A stretch of DNA of 64,000 bases, taken from NCBI GenBank assembly GCA_937894725.1, contig CALAYL010000029.1:1-64000 (forward strand), given 5' to 3'. Made by a program: the position numbers and the translations under genes. Shown in pieces: positions 7,071 to 16,970 of this stretch (positions within the stretch are counted from its first letter, which is position 1; each line of letters opens with the position of its first letter). A model generated the notes under the pieces. The model was not told the origin of the DNA and did not search any database. It saw only the letters and a program-made list of their open reading frames with translations. The DNA comes from an uncultured Bacteroidota bacterium. GTDB lineage: Bacteria; Bacteroidota; Bacteroidia; Chitinophagales; LD1.

Positions 7071-9170
7071 ATGCAGTTTCTCTCCACATCTATCGTGTAC
7101 CTAAAAGGTGTAGGGCCTCAAAAAGCAGAGGTCTTGCAAAAAGAGATGAACATTCATACCTACAACGATTTGCTGCATTATTTTCCCTATCGATATGTAG
7201 ATAGGTCACATATTTTTTTGATAAAGAATATAGATGCCAATACGCAGTTTATACAGCTAAAAGGCATTATCAAGGGCTTTGTACTCGAAGGAGCCGGACG
7301 TAAAAAAAGACTCAAAGCGATCTTTTCTGATGGCAGTGGCAGCATGGAGTTGGTGTGGTTTCAGAGTATAGACTGGGTCATGCGCAATTTGAAAATCCAT
7401 GTTGAATATGTCGTTTTTGGTAAACCCACGCTATTTAATAATCAATATTCGATTTCGCATCCAGAGATTGAACTTGCCACCGAACATACATTGCAAGCTA
7501 CGCTTGGATTGCAGCCTATGTACTCTAGTACCGAAAAGGCTAAAAAACGCTATGTGGATAGTAAGGCAATTGCTAAATTTACCCGTCAGTTGTTCGATAC
7601 AATTTCGGAACGCGATGTGCTTGAATTTTTGCCCTACCATCTGCTCGATTCCCTCAAAATACCTAGCCGTTTTGAAGCCTATAAAAATATTCATTTCCCA
7701 AAGGCAGAAGCCGACCTAGCCGCAGCACAATGGCGCATCAAGTTTGAGGAATTGTTTTTGATTCAGCTTCGTTTGCTCAAAATGAAATACAACCGCGGCA
7801 ACACGGTGAGAGGTATTTTACTTGAAAAAGTGGATACCGTTTTTGATGATTTTTATAAACATCATCTGCCCTTTGAGCTGACCAACGCCCAAAAACGAGT
7901 ACTCAAAGAAATCAGAAAAGACACCCTCTCTGGCAAACAAATGAATCGACTTTTGCAAGGGGATGTGGGTAGTGGTAAAACCATAGTGGCATTGCTCACC
8001 ATGCTCATGGCGATTGATAATGGCTACCAAGCCTGTCTGATGGCGCCTACCGAAATATTGGCGCAGCAACACTTTGAGAGTATATCTCCTTTGCTCAAAG
8101 GCTTGGGTATAGAAGTGGTTTTACTCACTGGAAGTGTGAAAGGCAAAGTCAGAAAATATATTTTACATCATTTGGCTGAAGGTGATATTAAAATAATCAT
8201 CGGCACACATGCTTTGCTAGAAGACCAAGTGGTTTTCAAAAAACTCGGTATGGTGGTGGTAGATGAGCAGCATCGTTTTGGTGTGGCACAGCGGGCTAAG
8301 TTGTGGACCAAAGGCATTACCCCTCCACATGTGCTAGTGATGTCGGCTACCCCTATACCGCGTACACTCGCTATGACACTATATGGCGACCTTGACAGTT
8401 CCATTATAGACGAGCTACCTCCAGGTCGTAAGCCCATCAAAACAGTGCATCGCACAGATGCGCATCGCTTGCGAGTATTTGGTTTTATAAGGGAGCAAAT
8501 AGCTGAAGGAAGACAGGTATATGTGGTTTATCCCCTAATCGAAGAATCCGAAAAATTAGATTTAAAAGATTTGATGGATGGATATGAGAGTTTTTCACAA
8601 GCGTTCCCAAAACCGCAATATCAGATAGGTGTGGTGCATGGTCGAATGAAATCTGCGGATAAAGATTTTGAGATGCAGCGTTTTCAAAAAAACGAAACTC
8701 AAATTTTGATAGCTACCACAGTGATAGAAGTAGGGGTAAATATCCCTAACGCTACAGTGATGATTATCGAAAATGCAGAGCGGTTTGGGCTATCTCAATT
8801 GCATCAGCTCAGAGGCCGTGTAGGTCGCGGTGGCACTCAATCGTATTGTATTTTGATGTCGAGCGACAATCCAAGTTTTGATGCGAAAAAACGAATCAAA
8901 GTAATGTGTGAAACAAATGATGGTTTTGTGATAGCCGAGGAAGACCTCAAACTTCGAGGCCCAGGCGACCTTGATGGCACCCAACAGAGTGGTGCAGTGG
9001 CTCTCAAGCTGGCTAATCTAGCAGAGGATACTGCTATACTGGAAGTAGCACGCAATGTAGCATTTGACATTATTGACAAAGATGCTGAACTCCGATTGCC
9101 ACAACATCACCCCTTGCGAAACTTCATTGATAGCTATCTCCAAAACAATCCGTGGAGTAGCATTTCGTAG
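7071..9170 (+). CDS. recG: ATP-dependent DNA helicase RecG
   Basis: RecG remodels stalled replication forks and Holliday junctions. The 699-residue protein has the N-terminal wedge (OB-fold) domain, which binds branched DNA, then a superfamily 2 helicase core: Walker A GDVGSGKT near residue 297, the DEQH box near 397, SATPIPRT, and the C-terminal motifs VVHGRM, TTVIEVGVN and QLRGRVGRG. The length fits the family. A TAGCTTTA box ends only four bases before the ATG, so either transcription is nearly leaderless or the gene is read with the upstream aminotransferase. Confidence 0.97.
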   Translation: MQFLSTSIVYLKGVGPQKAEVLQKEMNIHTYNDLLHYFPYRYVDRSHIFLIKNIDANTQFIQLKGIIKGFVLEGAGRKKRLKAIFSDGSGSMELVWFQSIDWVMRNLKIHVEYVVFGKPTLFNNQYSISHPEIELATEHTLQATLGLQPMYSSTEKAKKRYVDSKAIAKFTRQLFDTISERDVLEFLPYHLLDSLKIPSRFEAYKNIHFPKAEADLAAAQWRIKFEELFLIQLRLLKMKYNRGNTVRGILLEKVDTVFDDFYKHHLPFELTNAQKRVLKEIRKDTLSGKQMNRLLQGDVGSGKTIVALLTMLMAIDNGYQACLMAPTEILAQQHFESISPLLKGLGIEVVLLTGSVKGKVRKYILHHLAEGDIKIIIGTHALLEDQVVFKKLGMVVVDEQHRFGVAQRAKLWTKGITPPHVLVMSATPIPRTLAMTLYGDLDSSIIDELPPGRKPIKTVHRTDAHRLRVFGFIREQIAEGRQVYVVYPLIEESEKLDLKDLMDGYESFSQAFPKPQYQIGVVHGRMKSADKDFEMQRFQKNETQILIATTVIEVGVNIPNATVMIIENAERFGLSQLHQLRGRVGRGGTQSYCILMSSDNPSFDAKKRIKVMCETNDGFVIAEEDLKLRGPGDLDGTQQSGAVALKLANLAEDTAILEVARNVAFDIIDKDAELRLPQHHPLRNFIDSYLQNNPWSSIS

Positions 9171-9194
9171 CAAATCGGATTAGCCGATATATGC

Positions 9195-10856
9195 TTACTT
9201 CATCGTTATTTTCAATGTCTTGCAATTACCATCTTCTTTACACAACGACACTAAATAGTTGCCTTCTTTGAAACCTAATTCACGTAGATTGATCGTTTCC
9301 TTCAAGCTGCCATTAAGATGCTTTTCCCATACTTTTCTTCCTATCACATCTTGCAAATAGATGTAATGCTTCTCATTCAATTTTGATTCGATGGTGATAC
9401 TCGATGTTGTAGGATTTGGATAAGCAGACAATGTGGCGTCTTTAAACAAATCTACTTGTTTTACATCGAGCGGAAAATCGGGCTTGATAATTGTAAATTC
9501 ATCAGCAATTATACCCGGTGCTTTAATATATCTAGCGGTGAGGGTATCTTGATTAATATCAAAAACCACCGAGCCTACACAATCATCACAACCATCACTA
9601 GCCACCATAGCAGGATGATCGAGTGGTGGACTTGTTTCGCTACTACCACCATTGCCGCTCACTACATATACCGCTCCTTTCTTTGCATTTGGTCCTTTAA
9701 AATACTTTCGGTAAGGATCGCCAGAGGCTAGAGTACCCAATCCTCCATGTACTACTTTGGTAGAATCAAATGAATCCCATGTGCCAAAAAACCCACTGAT
9801 AAGTGCCGTTCGCTCATATACATGACTATGTCCACCTAGAATTATATCTACGCCATATTGTTCAAAAATTGGACTCCACTTTTCACGTACAGCACGCATC
9901 TGTACTTCGATGGGCGACTTTGAATTATGTGACCCTCCTGTATGGGGCACTTGATGAAAATATACTACTGTCCAACGCTTTCTGTTGGCTTGAAGATCTT
10001 GCTCTAACCATAGTTTCATTGGGCTAGTTGCAAAATTAGCGGCAGCATTTACCCCCATCCAATCGTGTGATGGATTGAGTAGTGAAGCCAATTCGGTATT
10101 GAATGAAACGAAATGAATATCGCCATAATCGTATGAGTAAAACAATTTTGTACCGGAGGGTACACCCCCATTTTCTGCATGTATAGGCACATCTATTATA
10201 TCAAGATAAGTGCCCGTTTGAGCATGAGGATCTTGAGTATTTAGAATTGGGGAAAATGAGTTGTAGTCGTGATTGCCTGGTGCTGGATGAAACGGTAGGT
10301 AATGCATGATTTTTTGATATCCATATACACTATCAAACACTTTGTCTTGGTACTCTTGATCTGTACCATCACCATATGCATTATCGCCTAGCCAAATCCA
10401 AAGATTTGTTTTTTGTTGAGCATCAAAGTTTTCAAATGCAAGCCGTGCTGCACGCTGATTGTCGTTTCCTTTGCCAAAATCACCTAATGCCCATATCCGT
10501 GTAGGGCTAGCGCTATTGGGTGGTGGAAACGTAGTAAAGCGATATTCTTGTTGAGCAGTGTTGAAAAATTGATTGTCATCTCCTACTCTATAAAAATAGG
10601 TAGATGCGGGCTGGAGTCCTATTATTTTAACTGCATGATTGGTTCTAAGTGCTGTATCGGATACCGTATTGTTCATACGATTTACGGACGTACCATATAC
10701 TACTTTAGATGGAGATGGAGTGCTTGTTCGCCAACGCACTATTATACTGCTTTGGGTAGGGTTTTGAAGATAAGGCCCTCTTACTAACGTTTGAGCTTCG
10801 AGAAAAAAACAACTTAAAAAAAAGGTAGAAAGTAATAAATATCTGTACATATTCAT
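9195..10856 (-). CDS. Secreted purple acid phosphatase-like metallophosphoesterase with T9SS tail
   Basis: This 553-residue protein has a signal peptide, an N-terminal fibronectin III-like domain typical of purple acid phosphatases (about 23-110), a calcineurin-like catalytic domain and a C-terminal T9SS sorting domain (YPNPTTSSITIES... KTLKITMK). Metal-binding motifs are visible in order: GDFG, GDNAYG, GNHDY, FHQVPH and GGHSHVYER. It should hydrolyse phosphate esters outside the cell or at the outer membrane, probably for phosphate scavenging. The gene is convergent with recG, with 24 bases between, and has no obvious partner. Confidence 0.88.
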   Translation of the reverse strand: MNMYRYLLLSTFFLSCFFLEAQTLVRGPYLQNPTQSSIIVRWRTSTPSPSKVVYGTSVNRMNNTVSDTALRTNHAVKIIGLQPASTYFYRVGDDNQFFNTAQQEYRFTTFPPPNSASPTRIWALGDFGKGNDNQRAARLAFENFDAQQKTNLWIWLGDNAYGDGTDQEYQDKVFDSVYGYQKIMHYLPFHPAPGNHDYNSFSPILNTQDPHAQTGTYLDIIDVPIHAENGGVPSGTKLFYSYDYGDIHFVSFNTELASLLNPSHDWMGVNAAANFATSPMKLWLEQDLQANRKRWTVVYFHQVPHTGGSHNSKSPIEVQMRAVREKWSPIFEQYGVDIILGGHSHVYERTALISGFFGTWDSFDSTKVVHGGLGTLASGDPYRKYFKGPNAKKGAVYVVSGNGGSSETSPPLDHPAMVASDGCDDCVGSVVFDINQDTLTARYIKAPGIIADEFTIIKPDFPLDVKQVDLFKDATLSAYPNPTTSSITIESKLNEKHYIYLQDVIGRKVWEKHLNGSLKETINLRELGFKEGNYLVSLCKEDGNCKTLKITMK

Positions 10857-10906
10857 AGCAGGTTATTGGGGAGGTTTGGGAATGATTTTCTTAAAAAAGA
10901 AAAGTA

Positions 10907-11467
10907 TTATTTGCTCAACAATGCCGCTTTCAAGTCTCCGTCAATAGGAGTATCACTAAGCCAAATGCCAAAAAAGGCTGTCTTAAAATCTTCTCCTGTT
11001 GTGGTGGACTGAAACTTGCCATTTTTATATGCTTTCAGACCCACTCCTGGATCGTATGAAATGATAAATACATCGCCTTCTTTTATTTCTTCCTTTGAAA
11101 ATGTTTGGATGAAGCCATCTATACGCGATTTTAGTGTCGCAGTATTTCCCTTGGTAGATTTTTCAAATCCGTCTCGAATAGATTCAGACATATTGCTACT
11201 GCTCACTACCGATGAAGTGATTTGAAGTCTTACTGCTACCTCCTTATTCTCTTTCAATATATCCGCAGCATTAGTTGTTTTCGCAGTGGTATAAAGTCCT
11301 ATTACATACACTTTAAAAAAAGCTTTTTTTCGAATACCGCCTCCATTGAGTAGCAAATCTGTTTTATCCACATTAATTTTAGCAGGTAAAGTCACATTGT
11401 TTAAGGTCATTTGACTAAAGCCATCGATAGTCAAAAGTGAAATTAAAATAACAAGTAGTTTTTTCAT
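10907..11467 (-). CDS. Chalcone isomerase-fold secreted protein
   Basis: The 186-residue protein has a signal peptide (about 1-18) and a chalcone-isomerase-like domain: KTDLLLNGGGIRKKAFFKVYVIGLYT near residue 35, then DVFIISYDPGVGLKAYKNG and a C-terminal FGIWLSDTPIDGDLKAALL. Bacterial proteins of this fold are periplasmic; most are of unknown role and lack flavonoid cyclisation activity, and related fatty-acid-binding proteins exist. It lies 50 bases upstream of the phosphatase on the same strand and may be co-transcribed with it. Confidence 0.8.
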   Translation of the reverse strand: MKKLLVILISLLTIDGFSQMTLNNVTLPAKINVDKTDLLLNGGGIRKKAFFKVYVIGLYTTAKTTNAADILKENKEVAVRLQITSSVVSSSNMSESIRDGFEKSTKGNTATLKSRIDGFIQTFSKEEIKEGDVFIISYDPGVGLKAYKNGKFQSTTTGEDFKTAFFGIWLSDTPIDGDLKAALLSK

Positions 11468-11505
11468 TTGGGTTGGTTTTAGAATCTGAATTTAAGTAAA
11501 AAAAG

Positions 11506-13188
11506 TTACCAAAAGAAATAGTAGAGTGCAACTAATGAAATCAATACCATAATAGCGCCTATTTTGAAATCGTTTTCTAGCTTAAACATTCGGCTTTCTA
11601 TCATCACCATTTTGTCGTTTTCTTCTTGCTGCATTTTATTTGAAAAAAGCAGGCTAAACAACACCATACCTACCACACAAAGCACAAACACAATACCCAT
11701 TCTATCTAAAAACGGGATTTCAAAAACACCATCCGTGTTTGCCTTTGAAAAACCTATCGAAGCTAATGAAGACAGATCTGCATAAGCTGGCAAAAATTTT
11801 AAAACAACAGAAAAAACTAAGCTTCCCACCGCCCCATAAGCTGCAGCGAGCGAGTTGGTTTTTTTCCAAAACATTCCCAATATAAACAATGCAAAAATAC
11901 CAGGGCTGATAAAGCCCGTATATTCTTGAATCAATTGAAAACCACCTTGCTTATCTATGCCTAAGAATGGGGCAATTAAAATAGCTAAAATCATGGCCAC
12001 TACTATGGTGATTTTGCCTACCGAAAGGAGCTGCTTTTCAGTCGCATTTTTGTGTATATACTTTTTGTAAATGTCGAGTGAAAAAATGGTTGAAATAGAG
12101 TTGGCTTTTCCTGCCAGGGAAGCTACCACCGCAGCAGTGAGTGCCGCAAATGCAAGTCCCTTCAATCCGCTCGGCAATAGATTGAGCAATACGGGATATG
12201 CCTTATCTACTACTAGATTTCCACCTACCGTCATTTCGTTAGCGAAGCTGCCATTTTGATACAATACATAAGCGGCTATGCCTGGCAAAACCACGATGAC
12301 CGGCATCAAAAGTTTTAAAAATGCGGCAAACAAAATTCCCTTTCGAGCGGTAGGTAAATCTGCCCCCAATGCTCGCTGAGTGATATACTGATTGCACCCC
12401 CAATAGCTAAAATTGGCAATCCACATACCACCTGCCAAAACAGTCAATCCGGGTAAATCCATAAAGTTTGGATTATCGTGGTGAAAAATCATATTGAAAT
12501 GATCGGGCGAATGATGGAGCATATTTTTGAAGCCCGTCAATACGCCTACTGAACCTGCCTGCGCTGCTACTAAATCGAGTGCTAAATAGGTGGTAGCTAA
12601 ACCACCCAAAATCAAAAAGAAAACTTGAATGATATCTGTATAACCTATCACTTTCATGCCACCCAGCGTAATGAAAATAGCAAATACAGCCAACCCAATC
12701 ATACAAAGCGTAAATGAAATGCCCGATATGCTACTCACAGCCAACGCACCTAAATACAAGATAGAGGTTAGGTTGATTGTAATATATAAAAACAACCAAA
12801 ATACCGCCATGATAAGTGCCACTTTAGCATTATATCTTTTCTCCAAAAACTGCGGCATGGTATAAATTTTGTTTTGGAGATATACAGGCATAAAATACAC
12901 TGCCACGATGATGAGTGTAGCTGCGGCCATCCATTCATAGCTCGCTATGGCTAATCCCATTTTGAAGCCTGCACCACTCATGCCGATAAACTGCTCTGCA
13001 CTTATATTGGAGGCTATGAGTGAAGCGCCTATTGCAAACCAAGTGAGCGACCCCTCTGCCAAAAAATAATCGGTGGTAGATTCAGTAGCTTTTCTCTTTC
13101 TGCTATAAATCCAAAGACCATAACCCGCTACAATCAAAAAATAAAAACAAAAAACGAGGTAATCTAATGTGTGTAAAGAATGCGCCAT
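11506..13188 (-). CDS. Sodium:solute symporter (SSS family, sugar-type)
   Basis: This is an inner-membrane transporter with about 14 predicted membrane helices, in the family of SGLT and vSGLT that couples Na+ entry to uptake of sugars or other small solutes. The first helix (LDYLVFCFYFLIVAGYGLWI), the following DYFLAEGSLTWFAIGASLIASN and the ISAEQFIGMSGAG segment are classic SSS features. I start the protein at the ATG at 13188 because the first helix follows at the usual distance; the frame is open 20 codons further upstream. The substrate is inferred only from family resemblance. Confidence 0.88.
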   Translation of the reverse strand: MAHSLHTLDYLVFCFYFLIVAGYGLWIYSRKRKATESTTDYFLAEGSLTWFAIGASLIASNISAEQFIGMSGAGFKMGLAIASYEWMAAATLIIVAVYFMPVYLQNKIYTMPQFLEKRYNAKVALIMAVFWLFLYITINLTSILYLGALAVSSISGISFTLCMIGLAVFAIFITLGGMKVIGYTDIIQVFFLILGGLATTYLALDLVAAQAGSVGVLTGFKNMLHHSPDHFNMIFHHDNPNFMDLPGLTVLAGGMWIANFSYWGCNQYITQRALGADLPTARKGILFAAFLKLLMPVIVVLPGIAAYVLYQNGSFANEMTVGGNLVVDKAYPVLLNLLPSGLKGLAFAALTAAVVASLAGKANSISTIFSLDIYKKYIHKNATEKQLLSVGKITIVVAMILAILIAPFLGIDKQGGFQLIQEYTGFISPGIFALFILGMFWKKTNSLAAAYGAVGSLVFSVVLKFLPAYADLSSLASIGFSKANTDGVFEIPFLDRMGIVFVLCVVGMVLFSLLFSNKMQQEENDKMVMIESRMFKLENDFKIGAIMVLISLVALYYFFW

Positions 13189-13286
13189 AAAAGAGTTTGT
13201 AAAGCCTAAGCTAAAGAAAGATATGTATATGCCAAATTTTAAACTCAACTAGACTCCCATACCCCTTTAAAGGTTAAAAAATGACG

Positions 13287-13318
13287 TTGCGATTTTTTAA
13301 AATAAAAAACTACTTTTA
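13287..13318 (+). promoter_or_regulatory. Putative promoter of the TonB receptor gene
   Basis: TTG at 13287-13289 and TACTTTTA at 13311-13318 are 21 bp apart, close to the Bacteroidota TTTG / TAnnTTTG promoter. The ATG follows 19 bases later. Confidence 0.4.
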
Positions 13319-13337
13319 AACAAACAAACAAGCTGTC

Positions 13338-15707
13338 ATGAATAGAGTGTTTACTCTTTGTTTTGTACTCTCTTTACCCATCTTGCTTTATTCGCAAGCG
13401 AAAACGCAAAATATTAATGGCAAAGTAATAGATGCCGAAAGCCAGCAGGTGCTATATGGTGTAAACGTATATGTAGATGGCACTCCTCCCTTGGCTACAC
13501 AGAGCGATACCAATGGCAATTTCACTCTCGAAAATGTACCTGTAGGAAAAATAAATCTGCAAGCATCTTATCTAGGGTACAGTACTTTTCAAACCGGATT
13601 TTTTCAACTCAGCACAGGTAAAGAGCCATATCTCACTATCTCGCTTACACAAAAAGTAACCGAGATGAAAGAGGCGGTAATTGCCTCTGCGAAATCTAAT
13701 CGGCCAAACAATGAATCGTTTGCAGTGAGTGCGCGCTCATTTACAATAGCAGAAACAAATCGATTTGCGGGTAGTATCAATGACCCTGGCCGTGTAGCAC
13801 TCAACTATGCTGGTGTGATGACTGCCCAAGATAACGATAACGATGTAGTGGTACGAGGCAACTCGCCTGTGGGGGTTTTGTGGCGATTAGAAGGCATTGA
13901 TGTGCCTAATGTCAATCACTTTTCGCGACCTGGCTCTTCGGGTGGCGGTATCTCTGCATTGTCGCCCTTTTTGATGGGCGGCACAGATTTTTCAACGGGC
14001 GCTTTTCCCGCAGAATATGGCAATGCGCTATCGGGGGTATTTGATTTTAAATATCGTCCGGGCAGTTTTGAGCGACATGAATTTACTTTTCGCTTAGGGT
14101 TGATTGGTTTAAATTTTGGTGCCGAAGGCCCAATGAATAAAAAGAAAAATACCTCCTACCTTTTCAACTATAGATACTCTACTTTGGGCTTGCTCAATCA
14201 GGCTGGAATTTATGTAGTAGGGCCAAATACGACAAATATTTTTCAGGATTTTGCTTTCAACTTTACAGTCAAAAACTCAGCAAAAACGAAAGTTAATATT
14301 TTCTCGCTAGGGGGTATCAGTAGCGAGATAACCGCAGCTCTCAAAGACACGGCCAAATGGCAAAAATATACGGATAAATATCAGACAAATTTGTATTCTA
14401 ACTTAGCTGTATTGGGTATAAGCTGGACACAACAACTCAATAAAAAATCTTTTTTGAAAACGGTAGTTGCAGGCACTTACAACGATGTAAAAGATTATGA
14501 CGATACGCTGGGCAATGACGTCAAGTTTGGCAACATTTATTATACTCGTTTTACGACTACCAGAGCAACTGCAAACTTGAGTTTCAATTATAAATTATCT
14601 TCAAAATGGAGTTTCAAAACAGGTATAGCTGGCGATGCTATTTTTTATCGATTCAATGAAACTAAACTCATAGATTCTATTTCGATTCATCAAACATTGC
14701 TTAATAGTACAGGGGTTACGAGTACGTTACAGCCTTACTTTCAGGCTAAGTTTCGCCCTATGCAAAGTGCCACTTTGATAGCGGGTATTCATGCTACTTA
14801 CTTGGAGTTGAACAACACCTATTCAATCGAACCCCGCTTTTCTTACCAGCAATGGCTAGGCAAAGGACATACGATTTCGGTGGCATATGGCTTGCACAGT
14901 TTGGTGATGCCTATCGGCAATTATCTCACCCAATTTACCGATGCATCAAATCAGATTTACTATCCAAACAGAAACTTGAAAATGCCAAAAAGCCATCATG
15001 TCGTAGGCAGTTATAGCTATTCTTTTTTAGGTACCTTTCGACTCAAAACGGAAGTATATGGCCAGTTTCAGTACGATTTACCCATTAGCAAAACCGCAGG
15101 CAGCACTTATTTTTTATTCAATAATAGAAAAGGCTATGCGCAAGATTCGCTATACAGCAAAGGGAAAGGCATAAACTATGGCATGGATGTTTCGCTAGAA
15201 AAAATTTATGATAAAAATTGGTTTATGCTTTTCAACGCTACGGTGTTTAAATCTAATTATACCTTGCCTGATGGACGTACCTTCTCTACTGCGTATGACA
15301 ATACATTTGGTTTGACCTTGATGGGTGGCTATCAATACAACTTTAAGAAAAACAACTCACTCGAAATGACCATTCGATTGCAGTATTCTGGCGGGTTTAG
15401 ATACACGCCTATCAATGCCGCAGCATCCATTGCTGCCAATCAACAAATCGAAATTCAAAGTCAGGCTTACACGCAAAAAATTAAAGATTATTTCAGACCA
15501 GACTTGCGTATTGCCTATCGCGAAAACAAGAAAAAATACTCTTGGTTGCTTTCTCTCGACCTAGCCAATTTTGTAAATTACAAAAATGTGTTGCGACTTT
15601 TCTATGATAAAGACACCAACGGCATAGGCTATAAATACATGGTAGGCATATTGCCCGTATTGGCTTTTGAGATAGATTTTTATGCACTGAAAAAACAGAA
15701 AAAATAG
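13338..15707 (+). CDS. TonB-dependent outer membrane receptor with carboxypeptidase-like N-terminal domain
   Basis: This 789-residue protein has a signal peptide, a CarboxypepD_reg-like Ig domain (NGKVIDAESQQVLYGVNVYVDG), a plug domain and a beta-barrel ending in aromatic residues before a basic tail. It should import an unknown ligand across the outer membrane with energy from TonB. No SusD partner or TonB/ExbBD genes are nearby, so it is not an obvious Sus-type glycan system. It is convergent with arfB, leaving only two bases between the stop codons. Confidence 0.85.
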   Translation: MNRVFTLCFVLSLPILLYSQAKTQNINGKVIDAESQQVLYGVNVYVDGTPPLATQSDTNGNFTLENVPVGKINLQASYLGYSTFQTGFFQLSTGKEPYLTISLTQKVTEMKEAVIASAKSNRPNNESFAVSARSFTIAETNRFAGSINDPGRVALNYAGVMTAQDNDNDVVVRGNSPVGVLWRLEGIDVPNVNHFSRPGSSGGGISALSPFLMGGTDFSTGAFPAEYGNALSGVFDFKYRPGSFERHEFTFRLGLIGLNFGAEGPMNKKKNTSYLFNYRYSTLGLLNQAGIYVVGPNTTNIFQDFAFNFTVKNSAKTKVNIFSLGGISSEITAALKDTAKWQKYTDKYQTNLYSNLAVLGISWTQQLNKKSFLKTVVAGTYNDVKDYDDTLGNDVKFGNIYYTRFTTTRATANLSFNYKLSSKWSFKTGIAGDAIFYRFNETKLIDSISIHQTLLNSTGVTSTLQPYFQAKFRPMQSATLIAGIHATYLELNNTYSIEPRFSYQQWLGKGHTISVAYGLHSLVMPIGNYLTQFTDASNQIYYPNRNLKMPKSHHVVGSYSYSFLGTFRLKTEVYGQFQYDLPISKTAGSTYFLFNNRKGYAQDSLYSKGKGINYGMDVSLEKIYDKNWFMLFNATVFKSNYTLPDGRTFSTAYDNTFGLTLMGGYQYNFKKNNSLEMTIRLQYSGGFRYTPINAAASIAANQQIEIQSQAYTQKIKDYFRPDLRIAYRENKKKYSWLLSLDLANFVNYKNVLRLFYDKDTNGIGYKYMVGILPVLAFEIDFYALKKQKK

Positions 15708-15709
15708 GC

Positions 15710-16120
15710 TTAATCCTCTTTTGTGACTCGCTTGCGACTTTGTTTAATCTCGCCACGTACTTTTTTCTCCCCTAGTTTTCGTTCTTTGCTCGCTTTGCTG
15801 GGTTTAGTAGCCAATCGTTTTTTCTTTTCTGTAAATGCTTTTTTGACTAGCAGTAGAAATTTTTTGGTCGCTAGCTCTTTGTTTTTGAGTTGTGAGCGAT
15901 TGACCTCTGCGGTCACAGAGAGACATAACCCTTTATTGATATGACTAGCTAATCGTTCGAATATTTTTGCTTTTTGTTCTTCCGAAAAGAGTATTGAAGC
16001 CGCCACATCCCAGATGAGCTCTGCTTTTGTTTCCACTTTGTTCACGTTTTGACCACCCTTGCCACCAGAGCGCGAGGTTTTCCATTTCACTTCTTTCAAT
16101 AAATCATCTAAGGGTAGCAT
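15710..16120 (-). CDS. arfB: Alternative ribosome-rescue factor ArfB (peptidyl-tRNA hydrolase, YaeJ)
   Basis: ArfB releases nascent chains from ribosomes stalled on mRNA without a stop codon. The 136-residue protein has the catalytic GGQ motif (S-G-G-K-G-G-Q-N-V-N-K near residue 20) in the RF-1-like domain and a basic C-terminal tail (SKASKERKLGEKKVRG) that enters the empty mRNA channel. No codon-recognition domain is present, which separates it from prfA/prfB. The length matches the family. Confidence 0.93.
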   Translation of the reverse strand: MLPLDDLLKEVKWKTSRSGGKGGQNVNKVETKAELIWDVAASILFSEEQKAKIFERLASHINKGLCLSVTAEVNRSQLKNKELATKKFLLLVKKAFTEKKKRLATKPSKASKERKLGEKKVRGEIKQSRKRVTKED

Positions 16121-16228
16121 GTTTCAAAAGTAAGCAAAGGCGACTACTTAAGTATGTTAATTTTGGATAGAGCCTAAAGGAGATGGCGTTTTTTTGTACC
16201 TGTTTGCTTAATAAAATAAGCACAAGAA

Positions 16229-16462
16229 ATGAGGAAAAATGAAAGATCCTCTCCAGCTGAAAAATCGGAAGAGTGCATAAGACATTCGTTTTTTTGGGAC
16301 ATTTATGATGATGATTTATGGGAGTCCAATAATGGGATAATAGATAAGGTAAATGGCGGTAGTTGGGTAGCTCCCAAATATACTAGTCAGAAAATGTTTG
16401 ATTGCTTAGAAAGCAGTACCCGTTCTCCACTGCAATTTAGAGATTTATGTATCCAACGATAG
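16229..16462 (+). CDS. Short hypothetical protein, uncertain
   Basis: A 77-codon frame starts with ATG and encodes a soluble, charged peptide with no motif I recognise. It fills the gap between arfB and the secreted protein at 16524. There is no clear promoter or ribosome binding site. It could be a remnant or a chance frame. Confidence 0.3.
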   Translation: MRKNERSSPAEKSEECIRHSFFWDIYDDDLWESNNGIIDKVNGGSWVAPKYTSQKMFDCLESSTRSPLQFRDLCIQR

Positions 16463-16523
16463 GGAAGTGCTCTTGTTACAAAATAAACGTTTTATATCAA
16501 TAAAAACGCTACCTTACATTATT

Positions 16524-16925
16524 ATGCAAAAAGAGTTTCTATTCTGTTCTCTACTGTTGTTTTCATTTTTTATTGCCAAAGGTCAAGCCAGCGTTCGATT
16601 TTGTGCTACGGTATTTCAAAATGGAGAGTGTGTATTACAAAACACCAAGTTTTTTAGTAGCCAAGATAGTGTCGTTCAAAAAGTGAGTATGCTCGCATCA
16701 AATCCACATGGCTTTGGAACAGACAGTTTGTATTTTGAAATGAGTAGTATTGCTAAAAATGGCGTAGAAACGTTTTATTCATCGCTCAGCCAAAGCGTAG
16801 AAAGTGATTGGATTTATGCTTGGAAAACGGTCTATTTTGAATCTCCTGGTCGATATGCCGTTCGAGTTTTAAATCGACAAAAACAACTGCAAGCGCAGGG
16901 CACTTTTGAACTATATTTACCTTAG
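16524..16925 (+). CDS. Small secreted protein of unknown function
   Basis: This 133-residue protein starts with a signal peptide (MQKEFLFCSLLLFSFFIAKGQA). The mature part looks beta-rich (VRFCATVFQNGECVLQ..., ending GTFELYLP). I do not recognise a family. I chose the ATG at 16524 because it places the signal peptide at the N-terminus; the frame is open 19 codons upstream. The gene is convergent with the MtfA-like peptidase gene. Confidence 0.6.
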   Translation: MQKEFLFCSLLLFSFFIAKGQASVRFCATVFQNGECVLQNTKFFSSQDSVVQKVSMLASNPHGFGTDSLYFEMSSIAKNGVETFYSSLSQSVESDWIYAWKTVYFESPGRYAVRVLNRQKQLQAQGTFELYLP

Positions 16926-16970
16926 CGGTTAATTCTGTTTGTGTGTGTTGAAAACAGCTAGTACTTCTAG